This document shows positions 27,367-36,077 of a stretch of DNA of 64,000 bases, piece by piece (the first letter of the stretch is position 1; each line of letters starts with the position of its first letter). The notes below the pieces were generated by a model. It was not told the origin of the DNA. It saw only the letters and a program-made list of their open reading frames with translations, and made no database searches. Made by a program: the position numbers and the translations under genes. Source of the DNA: Chitinophagaceae bacterium (GTDB lineage Bacteria; Bacteroidota; Bacteroidia; Chitinophagales; UBA10324); contig JADKFU010000003.1 in assembly GCA_016717285.1 (NCBI GenBank), positions 1-64,000 of the forward strand, read 5' to 3'.

Positions 27367-30165
27367 TTAGTGCGCATCCAGCCAATTTTTTCCACTACCC
27401 GCTCCCACTTCAATCGGAACACCAAGCGGCATGGAATGCTTCATCAGTTCCACCACAATGCCTTTCACTTCCTCCACTTCTGAAACATGCGCATCGAATA
27501 CCAATTCATCATGCACCTGCAAAGTCATCTTCGTTTTGAAATTCCTTTTCTTAAACTCTTTGTGAATATTGATCATCGCCACCTTGATCATATCTGCTGC
27601 CGAACCTTGTATGGGTGCATTGATCGCTAATCTTTCTGCTTGTGCCCGCACTGTAAAATTTGCAGAGTTGATATCACGCAGGTAGCGTTTTCTTCCAAGC
27701 ACTGTTTTTACATATCCATGTTCATGCGCAAACGCAATGTTCGTAGCCATCAATTGACTCACACCTGGAAATTCTTTTTGATAGTTGTCAATGATTTCTT
27801 TCGCATCAGTTCTTGAAATGCCAAGCGTCTGCGACAATCCAAAAGCGGATTGTCCGTAAGCGATGCCGAAATTCACTGCTTTTGCATTGCGCCGCATATC
27901 GGAAGTTACCAAATTCAACGCTACATTATAAACCTTTGCCGCGGTAGCTGAATGAATGTCAAGTCCTTTCTTAAATGCATCCAGCATATTTTCATCTTCA
28001 CTCAACGCAGCAATGATGCGCAACTCAATCTGGGAATAATCGCAGGACAGCAATACATGTTCTTCATCGCGTGCAATAAATGCTTTGCGGATTTCTTTAC
28101 CACGATCAGTGCGAATCGGAATGTTCTGCAGGTTAGGATCCACCGAACTCAATCTTCCGGTTGCTGCAATAGCCTGGTTAAAGGAAGTATGAACACGTCC
28201 GGTCTTCGGATTGATCAGCAAGGGAAGTGCATCCACATAAGTTGATTTCAGCTTCGACCATTCACGATAATCCTGTAACTTCTTCGCGATCTCATAATCC
28301 TTTACGAGCTTGCTGAGTGTATCTTCATCCGTTGAGTACTGGCCGGTTTTTGTTTTCTTTCCCTGGTAAGGAATTTTTAATTTATCAAACAACACTTCAC
28401 CGAGTTGCTTGGGTGAAGCAAGGTTAAATCGCACACCTGCTAATTCATATACTTCCTTTTCCACCTGCATAATTTCTTTCTCCAACTGTGTCGAATAATC
28501 ATTCAGAAACTGCTTATCAATTTTCACACCTTCAAATTCCATATCTGCGAGTACCGGCACGAGTGGCACTTCCACTTCCAAACAAAGCTTTTCCACTTCT
28601 CTCTCTATGAGCAGTGGAGCGAAAATTTGTTTTAGCTGTAATGTTACATCCGCATCTTCTCCTGCATATTCTACCACCTTTCCCACTTCCACATCACGCA
28701 TGTTTCCCTGGCCCTTTCCTTTTTTTCCAATCAATTCCTCTATATGAATGGGTTCATAGCTTAAATAATTTTCAGCAAGAATATCCATGTTGTGCCGCTG
28801 ATCAGGCTCAATCAGGTAATGCGCCAGCATCGTATCAAACATCGGCCCTTTCACTTCCACATCATACCATTTCAGCAACAGCATGTCGTACTTTATATTC
28901 TGACCAATCTTCACAATCGTTTCATCTTCCAGCACGGGCTTAAAAATGGCAAGTGTTCGCATAACGGCATTGCGATCAGCAGACAATGGAATGTAATACG
29001 CTTCAAAGGTTTTGTATGATATGGCAAGACCTACCAATTCCGCCAGGTTAGCATCCACATGCGTAGATTCTGTATCAAAGCAGAATTCCTTTTGCTTCAT
29101 TAACTCTACAACCAACGCTTTCATTTTTTCTTCTGTGTCAACAAGATGATACGTGTGTGGTGTGTTGGCTGCATTTTTCGCGGCGGGTTGCTTTGTTATA
29201 AAGGTCTCCTGCAATGTTGCACTCGCCGGAACAGCTACGTCCTGTCCGAATAAATCCTTCTGCTTTCCTTCTCCGCCAACAACAGAATACCCTTCTCCAA
29301 TAATTCTTTTACCAAGCGAGCGAAACTCGAGATCGTTAAATAGTTTGGTGAGTTCTTCTTTATCCGGCTGCTCCATCACTAATTGTTCTTCTGTTGCAGT
29401 AACAGGCACATCTGTAATGATAGTGGCTAATTTTTTGGAAAGGAGTGCCTGTTCTTTCAGATCAATAACTGTTTGCTGTAGTTTTCCTTTCAACATTTCC
29501 GGATGTGCCACCAGGTTTTCTACCGATCCAAAATCATTCACCAATTTTTTGGCAGTCTTTTCTCCTACTCCCGGAAGTCCGGGAATATTGTCAACTGAAT
29601 CACCCATCAGTCCTAAAATGTCAATCACTTTCAATACATCATCAATCTCCCATTTTTTCATAATCTCTGCAGGACCTAAAATTTCTACCGGTCTTCCCTG
29701 GTAAGCGGGCTTGTACATGAAAATATTTTCAGAAACCAGCTGACCATAATCTTTATCAGGCGTTACCATGAAAACTTTATATCCATCTTTCTCTGCTTTC
29801 TTCGCCAGCGTACCAATCACATCGTCCGCTTCAAATCCATCCAATTCTACAATGGGAATTTTGAATGCTTCAATAATTTTACGGATGTAAGGAATAGCAA
29901 TTGTAATGTCTTCGGGTTGTTCCTGGCGGTTGGCTTTGTACGCTGCAAAGTCATCTTCGCGATTTGTTTTTGCAGCTGTATCAAAGCACACTGCAATGTG
30001 CGTCGGTTTTTCGCGCTGAATCAAATCTACAAGTGTATTTGTAAATCCAAAAACTGCGGTAGTATTGATTCCTTTGGAGTTGTAAAACGGAGTTTTAGCC
30101 AGTCCGAAATAGGCGCGATAGATAAGTGCGAAGGCATCGAGTAGAAAGAGGCGTTTGTCGGTCAT
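27367..30165 (-). CDS. polA: DNA polymerase I
   Basis: A 932-residue repair and Okazaki-processing polymerase. The ATG at 30165 (MTDKRLFLLDAFALIYRAYF) matches the family start; the longer frame to 30243 lies in repeat DNA. Residues 1-300 are the 5'-3' flap nuclease (DGFEADDVIGTLA, IPGLPGVGEKTAKKL). The 3'-5' proofreading domain appears intact, with DTES (CFDTESTHVD), NIKYDMLLL and YAGEDADVTLQL supplying the acidic residues. The polymerase domain has ATGRLSSVDPNLQNIPIRT, DYSQIELRIIAALS (motif A), the RRNAKAVNFGIAYGQS O-helix and VHDELVFDA (motif C). Confidence 0.97.
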   Translation of the reverse strand: MTDKRLFLLDAFALIYRAYFGLAKTPFYNSKGINTTAVFGFTNTLVDLIQREKPTHIAVCFDTAAKTNREDDFAAYKANRQEQPEDITIAIPYIRKIIEAFKIPIVELDGFEADDVIGTLAKKAEKDGYKVFMVTPDKDYGQLVSENIFMYKPAYQGRPVEILGPAEIMKKWEIDDVLKVIDILGLMGDSVDNIPGLPGVGEKTAKKLVNDFGSVENLVAHPEMLKGKLQQTVIDLKEQALLSKKLATIITDVPVTATEEQLVMEQPDKEELTKLFNDLEFRSLGKRIIGEGYSVVGGEGKQKDLFGQDVAVPASATLQETFITKQPAAKNAANTPHTYHLVDTEEKMKALVVELMKQKEFCFDTESTHVDANLAELVGLAISYKTFEAYYIPLSADRNAVMRTLAIFKPVLEDETIVKIGQNIKYDMLLLKWYDVEVKGPMFDTMLAHYLIEPDQRHNMDILAENYLSYEPIHIEELIGKKGKGQGNMRDVEVGKVVEYAGEDADVTLQLKQIFAPLLIEREVEKLCLEVEVPLVPVLADMEFEGVKIDKQFLNDYSTQLEKEIMQVEKEVYELAGVRFNLASPKQLGEVLFDKLKIPYQGKKTKTGQYSTDEDTLSKLVKDYEIAKKLQDYREWSKLKSTYVDALPLLINPKTGRVHTSFNQAIAATGRLSSVDPNLQNIPIRTDRGKEIRKAFIARDEEHVLLSCDYSQIELRIIAALSEDENMLDAFKKGLDIHSATAAKVYNVALNLVTSDMRRNAKAVNFGIAYGQSAFGLSQTLGISRTDAKEIIDNYQKEFPGVSQLMATNIAFAHEHGYVKTVLGRKRYLRDINSANFTVRAQAERLAINAPIQGSAADMIKVAMINIHKEFKKRNFKTKMTLQVHDELVFDAHVSEVEEVKGIVVELMKHSMPLGVPIEVGAGSGKNWLDAH

Positions 30166-30207
30166 GGGATGGGTTGGTAGCTTGGTTGTTCGAAGTGGAT
30201 GATTATT

Positions 30208-30241
30208 GGATGTGCCGATGAAATTGATGTGCCGATGTGCC
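30208..30241 (+). repeat. 34-bp inverted repeat, left arm
   Basis: GGATGTGCCGATG followed by a second GATGTGCCGATGTGCC block. It matches the reverse complement of 30932-30965 at 33 of 34 positions and so brackets the four-helix-bundle gene. Confidence 0.85.
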
Positions 30242-30324
30242 AATTATAGGGAAAGCAGATTATTTTATGTGAAGATGTACAGATTATCTGATGAAGAAAA
30301 TAAGTTGATAATGTTTTATTTTTC

Positions 30325-30705
30325 TTAACTGGTTTTGTAATTGCTATTAATGGTTTTCTTTGAGGTACTGATTATTTTATTAAGGATTTTATTAATTGAC
30401 TTTAAGGTGTAAAGTAATTCCTCTGGATCAGGGTAGTTTTTTGAATGTTTACACAATAACAACCAGAATTCCGTTTCCTCACCTTCCTTTGCGGCAATCT
30501 TTAGTTTATGAATGAAGTCTCTTTTACTTTCTGCGTTCTGTGATTCCCAAATGTTAGCACCTACACTTGTACCTGACCTTAGCAACTGGTTGGCAACTGC
30601 AAATTTTCTCCTGACTTGCAATTCATCCGTAAATTCTACAATCGCCAATCCAAAATTGAAACTCAAATCAACAATCAGGTTATCCTTAATTTTTATAGTA
30701 TTCAT
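30325..30705 (-). CDS. Four-helix bundle protein (S23 / 23S rRNA intervening-sequence type)
   Basis: A 126-residue helical protein of the S23 family, first known from intervening sequences in 23S rRNA and related to the Avd accessory protein of diversity-generating retroelements. Family features: FNFGLAIVEFTDEL near the start, LLRSGTSVGANIWESQNAESKRDFIHKLKIAAKEGEETEFWLLL in the middle (two helices joined by the GTSVGAN turn) and a basic C-terminal tail. ATG at 30705 is chosen. Upstream on the minus strand TATCTTTA is one base off a -7 box. No rRNA or reverse transcriptase is nearby; instead 34-bp inverted repeats flank the gene. Molecular function unknown, probably oligomeric nucleic-acid binding. 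Confidence 0.92.
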   Translation of the reverse strand: MNTIKIKDNLIVDLSFNFGLAIVEFTDELQVRRKFAVANQLLRSGTSVGANIWESQNAESKRDFIHKLKIAAKEGEETEFWLLLCKHSKNYPDPEELLYTLKSINKILNKIISTSKKTINSNYKTS

Positions 30706-30877
30706 ATAAATATCCTTTAATGCTAAAGATACACTTCCACAATAAAAAACATCACACCACCCAATCACTTTTCATCCGTCTCCATTTGACCCCTGCAACT
30801 CTCTTTCATATCCACATTCATATCACCGGCACATACTTTTCAATCTGCACAACGGCACATTAATTTCATCGGAGTCT

Positions 30878-30963
30878 CCTTTTCAATCGGCACATCCGCA
30901 CATCAACTTCATCGGCACATCCTTTTCAATCGGCACATCGGCACATCAACTTCATCGGCACAT
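30878..30963. repeat. Two tandem 43-bp repeats including the right inverted arm
   Basis: 30878-30920 and 30921-30963 are identical except for one base (CCTTTTCAATCGGCACATC then c or g). The segment 30932-30965 is the inverted partner of 30208-30241. More decayed units (CGGCACAT, TTTCATCGG) extend left to about 30780. Confidence 0.9.
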
Positions 30964-30967
30964 CCTT

Positions 30968-31306
30968 TCACCCCAACTCCTCCCAATACTCCACCGCCCT
31001 TCTGAAATGCGGAATCACAATCGTACCACCTACAATATTTGCAACAGCAAAAACTTCATAGATTTCATCGGTAGTTATTCCTTCTTCCTTACATTTTCCG
31101 AGATGATACTTGATGCAATCGTCGCAACGAAGCACCATCGAGGCTACCAGTCCAAGCATTTCTTTTGTTTTTACAGGCAACGCACCTTCCGCATACGTAT
31201 TGGTGTCAAGATTGTACAGCCGGTTGATCACCTTGTTGTTTTGTGAAAGAATCTTATCATTCATTTTTGCGCGGTATGCATTGAATTCATCTGCTAATTC
31301 ACCCAT
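30968..31306 (-). CDS. Carboxymuconolactone decarboxylase (AhpD-like) family protein
   Basis: A 112-residue all-helical protein with the AhpD/CMD fold. It carries LRCDDCIKYHLGKCKEEG, the CxxC plus downstream His characteristic of the peroxidase-associated branch rather than true muconolactone decarboxylases, so a thiol-based antioxidant role is more likely. The C-terminal AVANIVGGTIVIPHFRRAVEYW helix is also typical. The stop codon falls directly against the end of the 43-bp repeat array, so the insertion of that element just missed the gene. Confidence 0.92.
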   Translation of the reverse strand: MGELADEFNAYRAKMNDKILSQNNKVINRLYNLDTNTYAEGALPVKTKEMLGLVASMVLRCDDCIKYHLGKCKEEGITTDEIYEVFAVANIVGGTIVIPHFRRAVEYWEELG

Positions 31307-31345
31307 AACTTATTTTTTTTGATCTGGTTAAGAAATTCAAATAAT

Positions 31346-31353
31346 TATCTTTG
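31346..31353 (+). promoter_or_regulatory. -7 promoter box for the lemA operon
   Basis: TATCTTTG is an exact TAnnTTTG match 43 bases before the lemA ATG. The -33 region is T-rich (TTTTTTTG at 31314-31321), slightly too far upstream for the usual spacing. Confidence 0.55.
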
Positions 31354-31396
31354 TTACTCGTCTTACTTCAAAGTAAACATAAAAAAAATTGTTGCC

Positions 31397-32020
31397 ATGA
31401 ATAAAACCATCATCACGCTTGCAGTCATTGCATTGATTGCGTTCATTCTGTATTCTACGTTCAAAGGCGCCTATAACAACATGGTGACCAAGGGAGAGGA
31501 TACAAAATCCAAGTGGTCGCAGGTGGAAAGCCAGTATCAGCGCCGCACCGATCTTTACAACAGTGTAGTGAAAGTGATTGAAGGGTCAGCCAACTTCGAA
31601 AGAAACACATTGGTAGACGTTATACAGGCAAGAGCCAATGCGACAGCCGTTAATGTAGATGCTTCCAAGCTTACGCCTGAATCGATTCAGCAATTCCAGC
31701 AGGCGCAGGATCAGCTGAGTTCAGCATTTAACAAGCTCATGGTGGTGGTTGAGCGCTATCCTGAACTGCAAACCACACAGCAATTCAAGGATTTTCAAAC
31801 GCAGATTGAAGGAACGGAAAACCGCATCAACAAATCCCGCGACGACTTCAACCTTTCGGTGCAGGATTACAATACATACATCAAGAAATTCCCGACCAAC
31901 TTTATTGCCGGCATGTTTGGATTTACGGAGAAAGGTTATTTCAAATCCAATGCAGGATCAGAAAATGCGCCTGACATCAACTTCAAAATCAATTCATCTG
32001 CGCCCGACACGGCGAAGTAA
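31397..32020 (+). CDS. lemA: LemA family protein
   Basis: A 207-residue membrane-anchored helical protein. One N-terminal transmembrane helix (TIITLAVIALIAFILYSTF) is followed by the LemA core: YNNMVTKGEDTKSKWSQVESQYQRRTDLYNSVVKVIEG, ARANAT, and ERYPELQTTQQFKDFQTQIEGTENRI, then FPTNFIAGMFGF near the end. The ATG at 31397 is chosen because it precedes the anchor directly. It is followed by two TPM-domain genes in the same direction (14-bp gap, then an 8-bp overlap), an arrangement widespread in bacteria. The function is not established; envelope stress or protein turnover are common suggestions. Confidence 0.94.
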   Translation: MNKTIITLAVIALIAFILYSTFKGAYNNMVTKGEDTKSKWSQVESQYQRRTDLYNSVVKVIEGSANFERNTLVDVIQARANATAVNVDASKLTPESIQQFQQAQDQLSSAFNKLMVVVERYPELQTTQQFKDFQTQIEGTENRINKSRDDFNLSVQDYNTYIKKFPTNFIAGMFGFTEKGYFKSNAGSENAPDINFKINSSAPDTAK

Positions 32021-32034
32021 TTTTCACTGCCAGC

Positions 32035-32478
32035 ATGGCTTCTCCGAAAACATTTCTATCTCCTGAAGAACAGGAACAAATTGTTGCTGCCATCAAAGAG
32101 GCGGAAGGGAAATCTTCCGGTGAGATCAAAGTTTATTTCGAACAAAATTGTAAAACAGAACTGCTTGATCGCGCCGTGGAAATCTTCTATAAGTTAAAGA
32201 TGGAGCAGACCAAACTGAAGACCGGCATCCTGATATACATTGCTCATGTTGATCGGGTTTTTGCTATCATCGGTGACAAAGGCATCAATGAAAAAGTGCC
32301 TGCAAATTTCTGGGATGAAACAAAAATGTTAATGGAAAGCTACTTCAAAGATGGAAAATACAAGGAAGGACTATTGAAAGGAATTTCGCTTGCAGGACAA
32401 CAATTGCACAAATATTTTGAATTGATTGGTAATGATACCAATGAAATTTCTGACGACATCATTATCAGCGATGAATAA
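32035..32478 (+). CDS. TPM domain protein (soluble)
   Basis: A 147-residue protein made almost only of a TPM (repair/phosphatase-like) domain: PEEQEQIVAAIKEAEGKSSGEIKVYFEQ, GILIYIAHVDRVFAIIGDKGINEKVP and YFKDGKYKEGLLKGI. It lacks a signal peptide or membrane helix, unlike its downstream relative, so it probably faces the cytoplasm. Its last 8 bases overlap the start of the next TPM gene (ATGAATAA), which suggests coupled translation. Second gene of the lemA operon. Confidence 0.9.
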   Translation: MASPKTFLSPEEQEQIVAAIKEAEGKSSGEIKVYFEQNCKTELLDRAVEIFYKLKMEQTKLKTGILIYIAHVDRVFAIIGDKGINEKVPANFWDETKMLMESYFKDGKYKEGLLKGISLAGQQLHKYFELIGNDTNEISDDIIISDE

Positions 32479-33235
32479 GCTTTCTCGATTCCTGTTGGTT
32501 TTCATGTTGCTGTTAATGGCAGGATGGAAGTTTTCAATAGCGATCGATATTCCAGCACGGCCTGATCCGCCAAAACTCGTGAATGATTTTGCCGGCATGA
32601 TGAGCAGGGAACAAGCTGATCAACTGGAAAAAAAGCTGGATGATTACAGTGATTCTACTTCCACTCAAATCGCTGTTGTTACCCTTGTATCACTCGAAGG
32701 AAGTGACATTACGCAAACTGCTTACCGCATCGGCGATGCATGGGGCGTTGGCGGAAAGAACCAGGACAATGGTATAGTGATCCTGCTTTCAAAAGAAGAC
32801 AGAGATGTCTGGATTGCCACCGGAAAAGGTTTGGAAGGTCCGGTGCCTGATGTAACCGCGAAAAAAATCATCGATAATATCATGCTACCGAATTTCCGGA
32901 ACGGAGATTTTTATTCCGGGTTGGATCAGGGAACCGATGCCATTATCAAACTGGCTTCGGGTGAATTTGTAGATGAGCTGGGTGATCAACAGCAGCATGA
33001 TAAAATACCATTGATACCCATCATTATCGTCGTCATCATTATTATATTCATCATTTCAAGAAACAACCGGGGCGGAGGTGGCAGATATATCAGCCGCGGC
33101 GGAACATTTACTCCATGGATCTGGGGAGGTGGACTTGGCGGCTTCGGCGGTGGAGGGCGCGGAGGTGGCGGAGGTGGATTCGGCGGTTTTGGTGGCGGAA
33201 GCTTCGGTGGCGGCGGAGCAGGCGGCAGTTGGTAG
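32471..33235 (+). CDS. TPM domain membrane protein with Gly-rich tail
   Basis: A 254-residue exported protein: signal peptide (FLLVFMLLLMAGWKFSIA), TPM domain (residues about 20-165: VNDFAGMMSREQADQLEKKL, STQIAVVTLVSLEGSDI, GDAWGVGGKNQDNGIVILLSKEDR), one transmembrane helix (IPIIIVVIIIIFIISRN), and a C-terminal tail of about 55 residues rich in Gly with scattered Phe and Ser. This layout equals the YgcG-type proteins that accompany LemA, with the TPM domain in the periplasm and the tail in the cytoplasm. ATG at 32471 overlaps the preceding gene. Third gene of the operon. Confidence 0.93.
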   Translation: MNKLSRFLLVFMLLLMAGWKFSIAIDIPARPDPPKLVNDFAGMMSREQADQLEKKLDDYSDSTSTQIAVVTLVSLEGSDITQTAYRIGDAWGVGGKNQDNGIVILLSKEDRDVWIATGKGLEGPVPDVTAKKIIDNIMLPNFRNGDFYSGLDQGTDAIIKLASGEFVDELGDQQQHDKIPLIPIIIVVIIIIFIISRNNRGGGGRYISRGGTFTPWIWGGGLGGFGGGGRGGGGGGFGGFGGGSFGGGGAGGSW

Positions 33236-33270
33236 CCTATTTCTTAAGCAACGTTCATTGCACCTAATAG

Positions 33271-34122
33271 ATGAAGCGCAACTATTTTTTTTATTGTTTC
33301 TCATTTCTGCTTTTTTCAAGTTCAATTATTGTTCCTACCACTTTCTATTCCTGTACTCCTATTGGTAATCACCGTCAGGATTTCAATAAATACTTTGAGG
33401 AATATCATGTAGATGGTTGTTTTGAATTATTTGATCTGAAAAAATCACAGTTCACAGATTGCAATGCCGATCGTTGCAGCCAACGGTTTATTCCTGCTTC
33501 CACTTTCAAAATTTTCAATTCATTAGTTGGTCTGCAGGTCGGTGCTGTTCCGGATGAGCATTATATGATGAAGTGGGACAGCATTACACGATCAGTTCCA
33601 TCGTGGAACCACGATCAGGATATGGAAGAAGCCATTCACAATTCAACAGTTTGGTATTACCAGGAAATTGCACGCAGGATTGGCGCAGGTAAAATGCAGC
33701 AGTATCTCAACCTTGTTCACTATGGAAATATGAATATGAGCGGCGCCATCGATAGTTTTTGGCTCACAGGAGGCTTACGCATTTCATGTGATGAACAGAT
33801 TGAATTCCTGAAAGACTTTTACCTGAACACCTATCATTTTTCACAACCGTCAGTTGACATTGTAAAGAAAATCCTGGTGCAGGATGATACCTTAGGTTAT
33901 CGCCTCAGTGGTAAAACCGGTTGGGGAATGATGAAGGGAGAAGAAACAGGAGGTAAGGAATTGAATATCGGATGGTTTGTGGGATATGTTGAAAAAGGTG
34001 ATGAAGTTTATTTTTTTGCAACGAATATCAGTTCACCTGAACCTGCTCCTGAAAATTTCGGCAGGGTAAGCAAGCAGATTACTCTGAAAATTTTGGAAGA
34101 ACTTAATATTGTCAGAAAATAA
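33271..34122 (+). CDS. Class D (OXA-type) beta-lactamase
   Basis: A 283-residue serine beta-lactamase that should hydrolyse beta-lactams in the periplasm. All class D motifs are present: S77-T-F-K80 (PASTFK, with the Lys that becomes carboxylated), S125-T-V127, Y151-G-N153, W164 in FWLTGGL, and K215-T-G217. The N terminus is a signal sequence that may be lipid-modified (TFYSC at about 28). Flanking genes are ordinary chromosomal ones and base composition does not differ, so this looks like an intrinsic gene rather than a recent acquisition. It follows the TPM gene by 35 bp and could be expressed from the lemA operon. The spectrum cannot be predicted from sequence alone. Confidence 0.94.
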   Translation: MKRNYFFYCFSFLLFSSSIIVPTTFYSCTPIGNHRQDFNKYFEEYHVDGCFELFDLKKSQFTDCNADRCSQRFIPASTFKIFNSLVGLQVGAVPDEHYMMKWDSITRSVPSWNHDQDMEEAIHNSTVWYYQEIARRIGAGKMQQYLNLVHYGNMNMSGAIDSFWLTGGLRISCDEQIEFLKDFYLNTYHFSQPSVDIVKKILVQDDTLGYRLSGKTGWGMMKGEETGGKELNIGWFVGYVEKGDEVYFFATNISSPEPAPENFGRVSKQITLKILEELNIVRK

Positions 34123-34157
34123 CAGCCTTACATGGGTTGATTTCAAGCCGATTAAAA

Positions 34158-34688
34158 TTAAAAATTGAAAGCTTCTCTGAATAACATTGATTTTATTTTG
34201 CCTTTACTTTTTGAAAGATTCTGAAAATTTCCTTCTCTTAGTTCATAACCAATGGCTTCCTTTGTTTTAGGATCAATAACCCAATATTCCCTTACGCCAT
34301 TTTTTTCATACACTGATTTCTTCATAGTAAGGTCACGGCTTTTATTGAAGGGAGATAGAATTTCCACAATAAAATCAGGTACTCCATGAAACCCTCCATC
34401 AGGATCAAGGAAGCCTTGATTTTCTTTACTAATAAAAATCAAGTCGGGTTGAAATACATTCTCATCATCAAAATAGACATCAATAGCTGAGAAAAAAACT
34501 TCTCCCAAATCTTTATCTTCAACATATTGGTCAATTTGTCTGAATATAATTTTTAAAAACCGCTGGTGAATGGAAGATGGTGATGGTGACCTATAGATAA
34601 CGTTATTGATAACCTCACATAATGTGCCTTCCGGCAATAACTTAAAAACATCCACTGCTTTACGTGGTATTTTTTGGAGTGTTTTCAT
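34158..34688 (-). CDS. Uma2 family (DUF820) putative endonuclease
   Basis: A 176-residue protein of the Uma2 family, which has a PD-(D/E)XK nuclease-like fold and is common in cyanobacteria and Bacteroidota. Landmarks: LPEGTLCEVINNVIYRSPSPS at the N terminus, AIDVYFDDENVFQPDLIFIS (Asp of the catalytic core), GVPDFIVEILSPFNKSRDLTMKKSVYEKNGVREYWVIDP (the Glu and Lys positions of the core), ending in a variable tail. Biological role is not known for the family. It converges with the beta-lactamase gene. Confidence 0.92.
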   Translation of the reverse strand: MKTLQKIPRKAVDVFKLLPEGTLCEVINNVIYRSPSPSSIHQRFLKIIFRQIDQYVEDKDLGEVFFSAIDVYFDDENVFQPDLIFISKENQGFLDPDGGFHGVPDFIVEILSPFNKSRDLTMKKSVYEKNGVREYWVIDPKTKEAIGYELREGNFQNLSKSKGKIKSMLFREAFNF

Positions 34689-34975
34689 CAGGAATAAAAA
34701 TAAGCAATTATTGAATTCGATATATAGCGGTCAACTATGATTTCCAACAAAACAACATTGAGTGCTTCCAGAGACTTCAATTTTCGTATGCTTAAACAGG
34801 TAATGGAATTTAGTTCACAGAATCTGGTGATGGAAATTCAACTCCCAAAATTAAATACCATTGTGGGCATTGAAGGGTATCCTGTTTTATTAATGCTAAA
34901 ATCAAAAATCGTTAATCGATATTCGAATTCGATATTCTTAGAAATCACACTTAAAAGATAATCAGATGAAACTGT

Positions 34976-35950
34976 TTACCATCCCAAAATCCAACCGAAC
35001 ATCAACGGAGCCACAATACTTGCATCCGATTCCACAATAAATTTTGGCGTATCAATGCCGAGTTTGCCCCACGTAATTTTTTCATTCGGAACGGCGCCGC
35101 TGTAAGATCCATAACTGGTAGTTGAATCAGATATCTGGCAGAAGTAACTCCAGAAAGGAACATCATGCCATTCTAAATCCTGGTACATCATCGGCACTAC
35201 GCAAATCGGGAAGTCGCCGGCAATGCCACCACCAATCTGAAAAAATCCCACGCCTTTTCCGCCTGAATTTTTACGATACCAATCTGAAAGCTGCACCATA
35301 TATTCAATTCCCGATTTCATGGTAGTTGCCTTCAACTGATTCTTGATCACATAGCTGGCGAAAATATTTCCCATGGTTGAATCTTCCCAACCCGGCACAA
35401 CGATCGGAATATTTTTCTGCGCCGCTGCCAGCATCCAGGAATTTTTAGGATCGATTTCATAATACTGTTCCAACACGCCGCTCAGCAACATCTTGTACAT
35501 GTATTCATGTGGAAAATACCGCTCCCCTTTTGCTTCTGCATCCTGCCAGATTTTATAAATGTGTTGCTGCATTCTGCGGAAAGCTTCTTCCTCAGGAATG
35601 CACGTATCCGTTACCCTGTTGTAATGATGCTCCAGCAAATCCCACTCATCTTGCGGTGTCAGGTCGCGGTAGTTAGGGACACGTTTATAATGACTGTGTG
35701 CAACCAGGTTCATGATATCCTCTTCGAGGTTTGCTCCGGTACAGGAAATAATCTGCACTTTATCCTGACGTATCATTTCGGCAAAGGAAATTCCGAGTTC
35801 AGCCGTACTCATAGCACCCGCAAGAGTCACCATCATTTTCCCGCCTTCATCTAAATGATGCACATATGCTTTTGCAGCATCCATCATGGCCGCGGCGTTA
35901 AAGTGACGGTAATGTTTTTCCATGAACTGCGAAACCGGACCTTGTTGCAT
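34976..35950 (-). CDS. Deoxyhypusine synthase-like protein
   Basis: A 324-residue NAD-dependent aminobutyl transferase homologue. Eukaryotic deoxyhypusine synthase modifies eIF5A from spermidine; bacteria lack eIF5A, so a polyamine-forming role (homospermidine-synthase-like) or an unknown acceptor is more likely. Family segments include MMVTLAGAMSTAELGISFAEMI, ISCTGANLEEDIMNL, IVVPGWEDSTMGN, GGGIAGDF, and SGAVPNEKITWGKLG, where Lys296 matches the catalytic lysine position of the human enzyme (WGK). The ATG at 35950 is preceded by a heptamer array that starts 43 bp upstream. Confidence 0.9.
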   Translation of the reverse strand: MQQGPVSQFMEKHYRHFNAAAMMDAAKAYVHHLDEGGKMMVTLAGAMSTAELGISFAEMIRQDKVQIISCTGANLEEDIMNLVAHSHYKRVPNYRDLTPQDEWDLLEHHYNRVTDTCIPEEEAFRRMQQHIYKIWQDAEAKGERYFPHEYMYKMLLSGVLEQYYEIDPKNSWMLAAAQKNIPIVVPGWEDSTMGNIFASYVIKNQLKATTMKSGIEYMVQLSDWYRKNSGGKGVGFFQIGGGIAGDFPICVVPMMYQDLEWHDVPFWSYFCQISDSTTSYGSYSGAVPNEKITWGKLGIDTPKFIVESDASIVAPLMFGWILGW

Positions 35951-35992
35951 AAATTTTATTTTTTTGCGAAGATAGAAAAAGAGACGTGACGG

Positions 35993-36055
35993 GTAGTGAG
36001 TAGTGAGTCCTGAGTCGTTAGTCCTTAGTCCTTAGTCGTTAGTCTTTAGTCTTGT
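35993..36055. repeat. Nine-unit degenerate heptamer array B
   Basis: Successive 7-mers GTAGTGA, GTAGTGA, GTCCTGA, GTCGTTA, GTCCTTA, GTCCTTA, GTCGTTA, GTCTTTA, GTCTTGT. It shares the GTAGTGA unit with the array at 4739 and, like the TCAACTG array, spans nine units (63 bp). Confidence 0.9.
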
Positions 36056-36077
36056 TAGAAAATCCTATCTTGTACTT

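Noticed and set aside
34737..34961. 74-residue frame on the plus strand between Uma2 and the deoxyhypusine-synthase-like gene
   Set aside because: No signal, motif or recognisable homology, and AT-rich DNA; it is probably chance, so it was not annotated.
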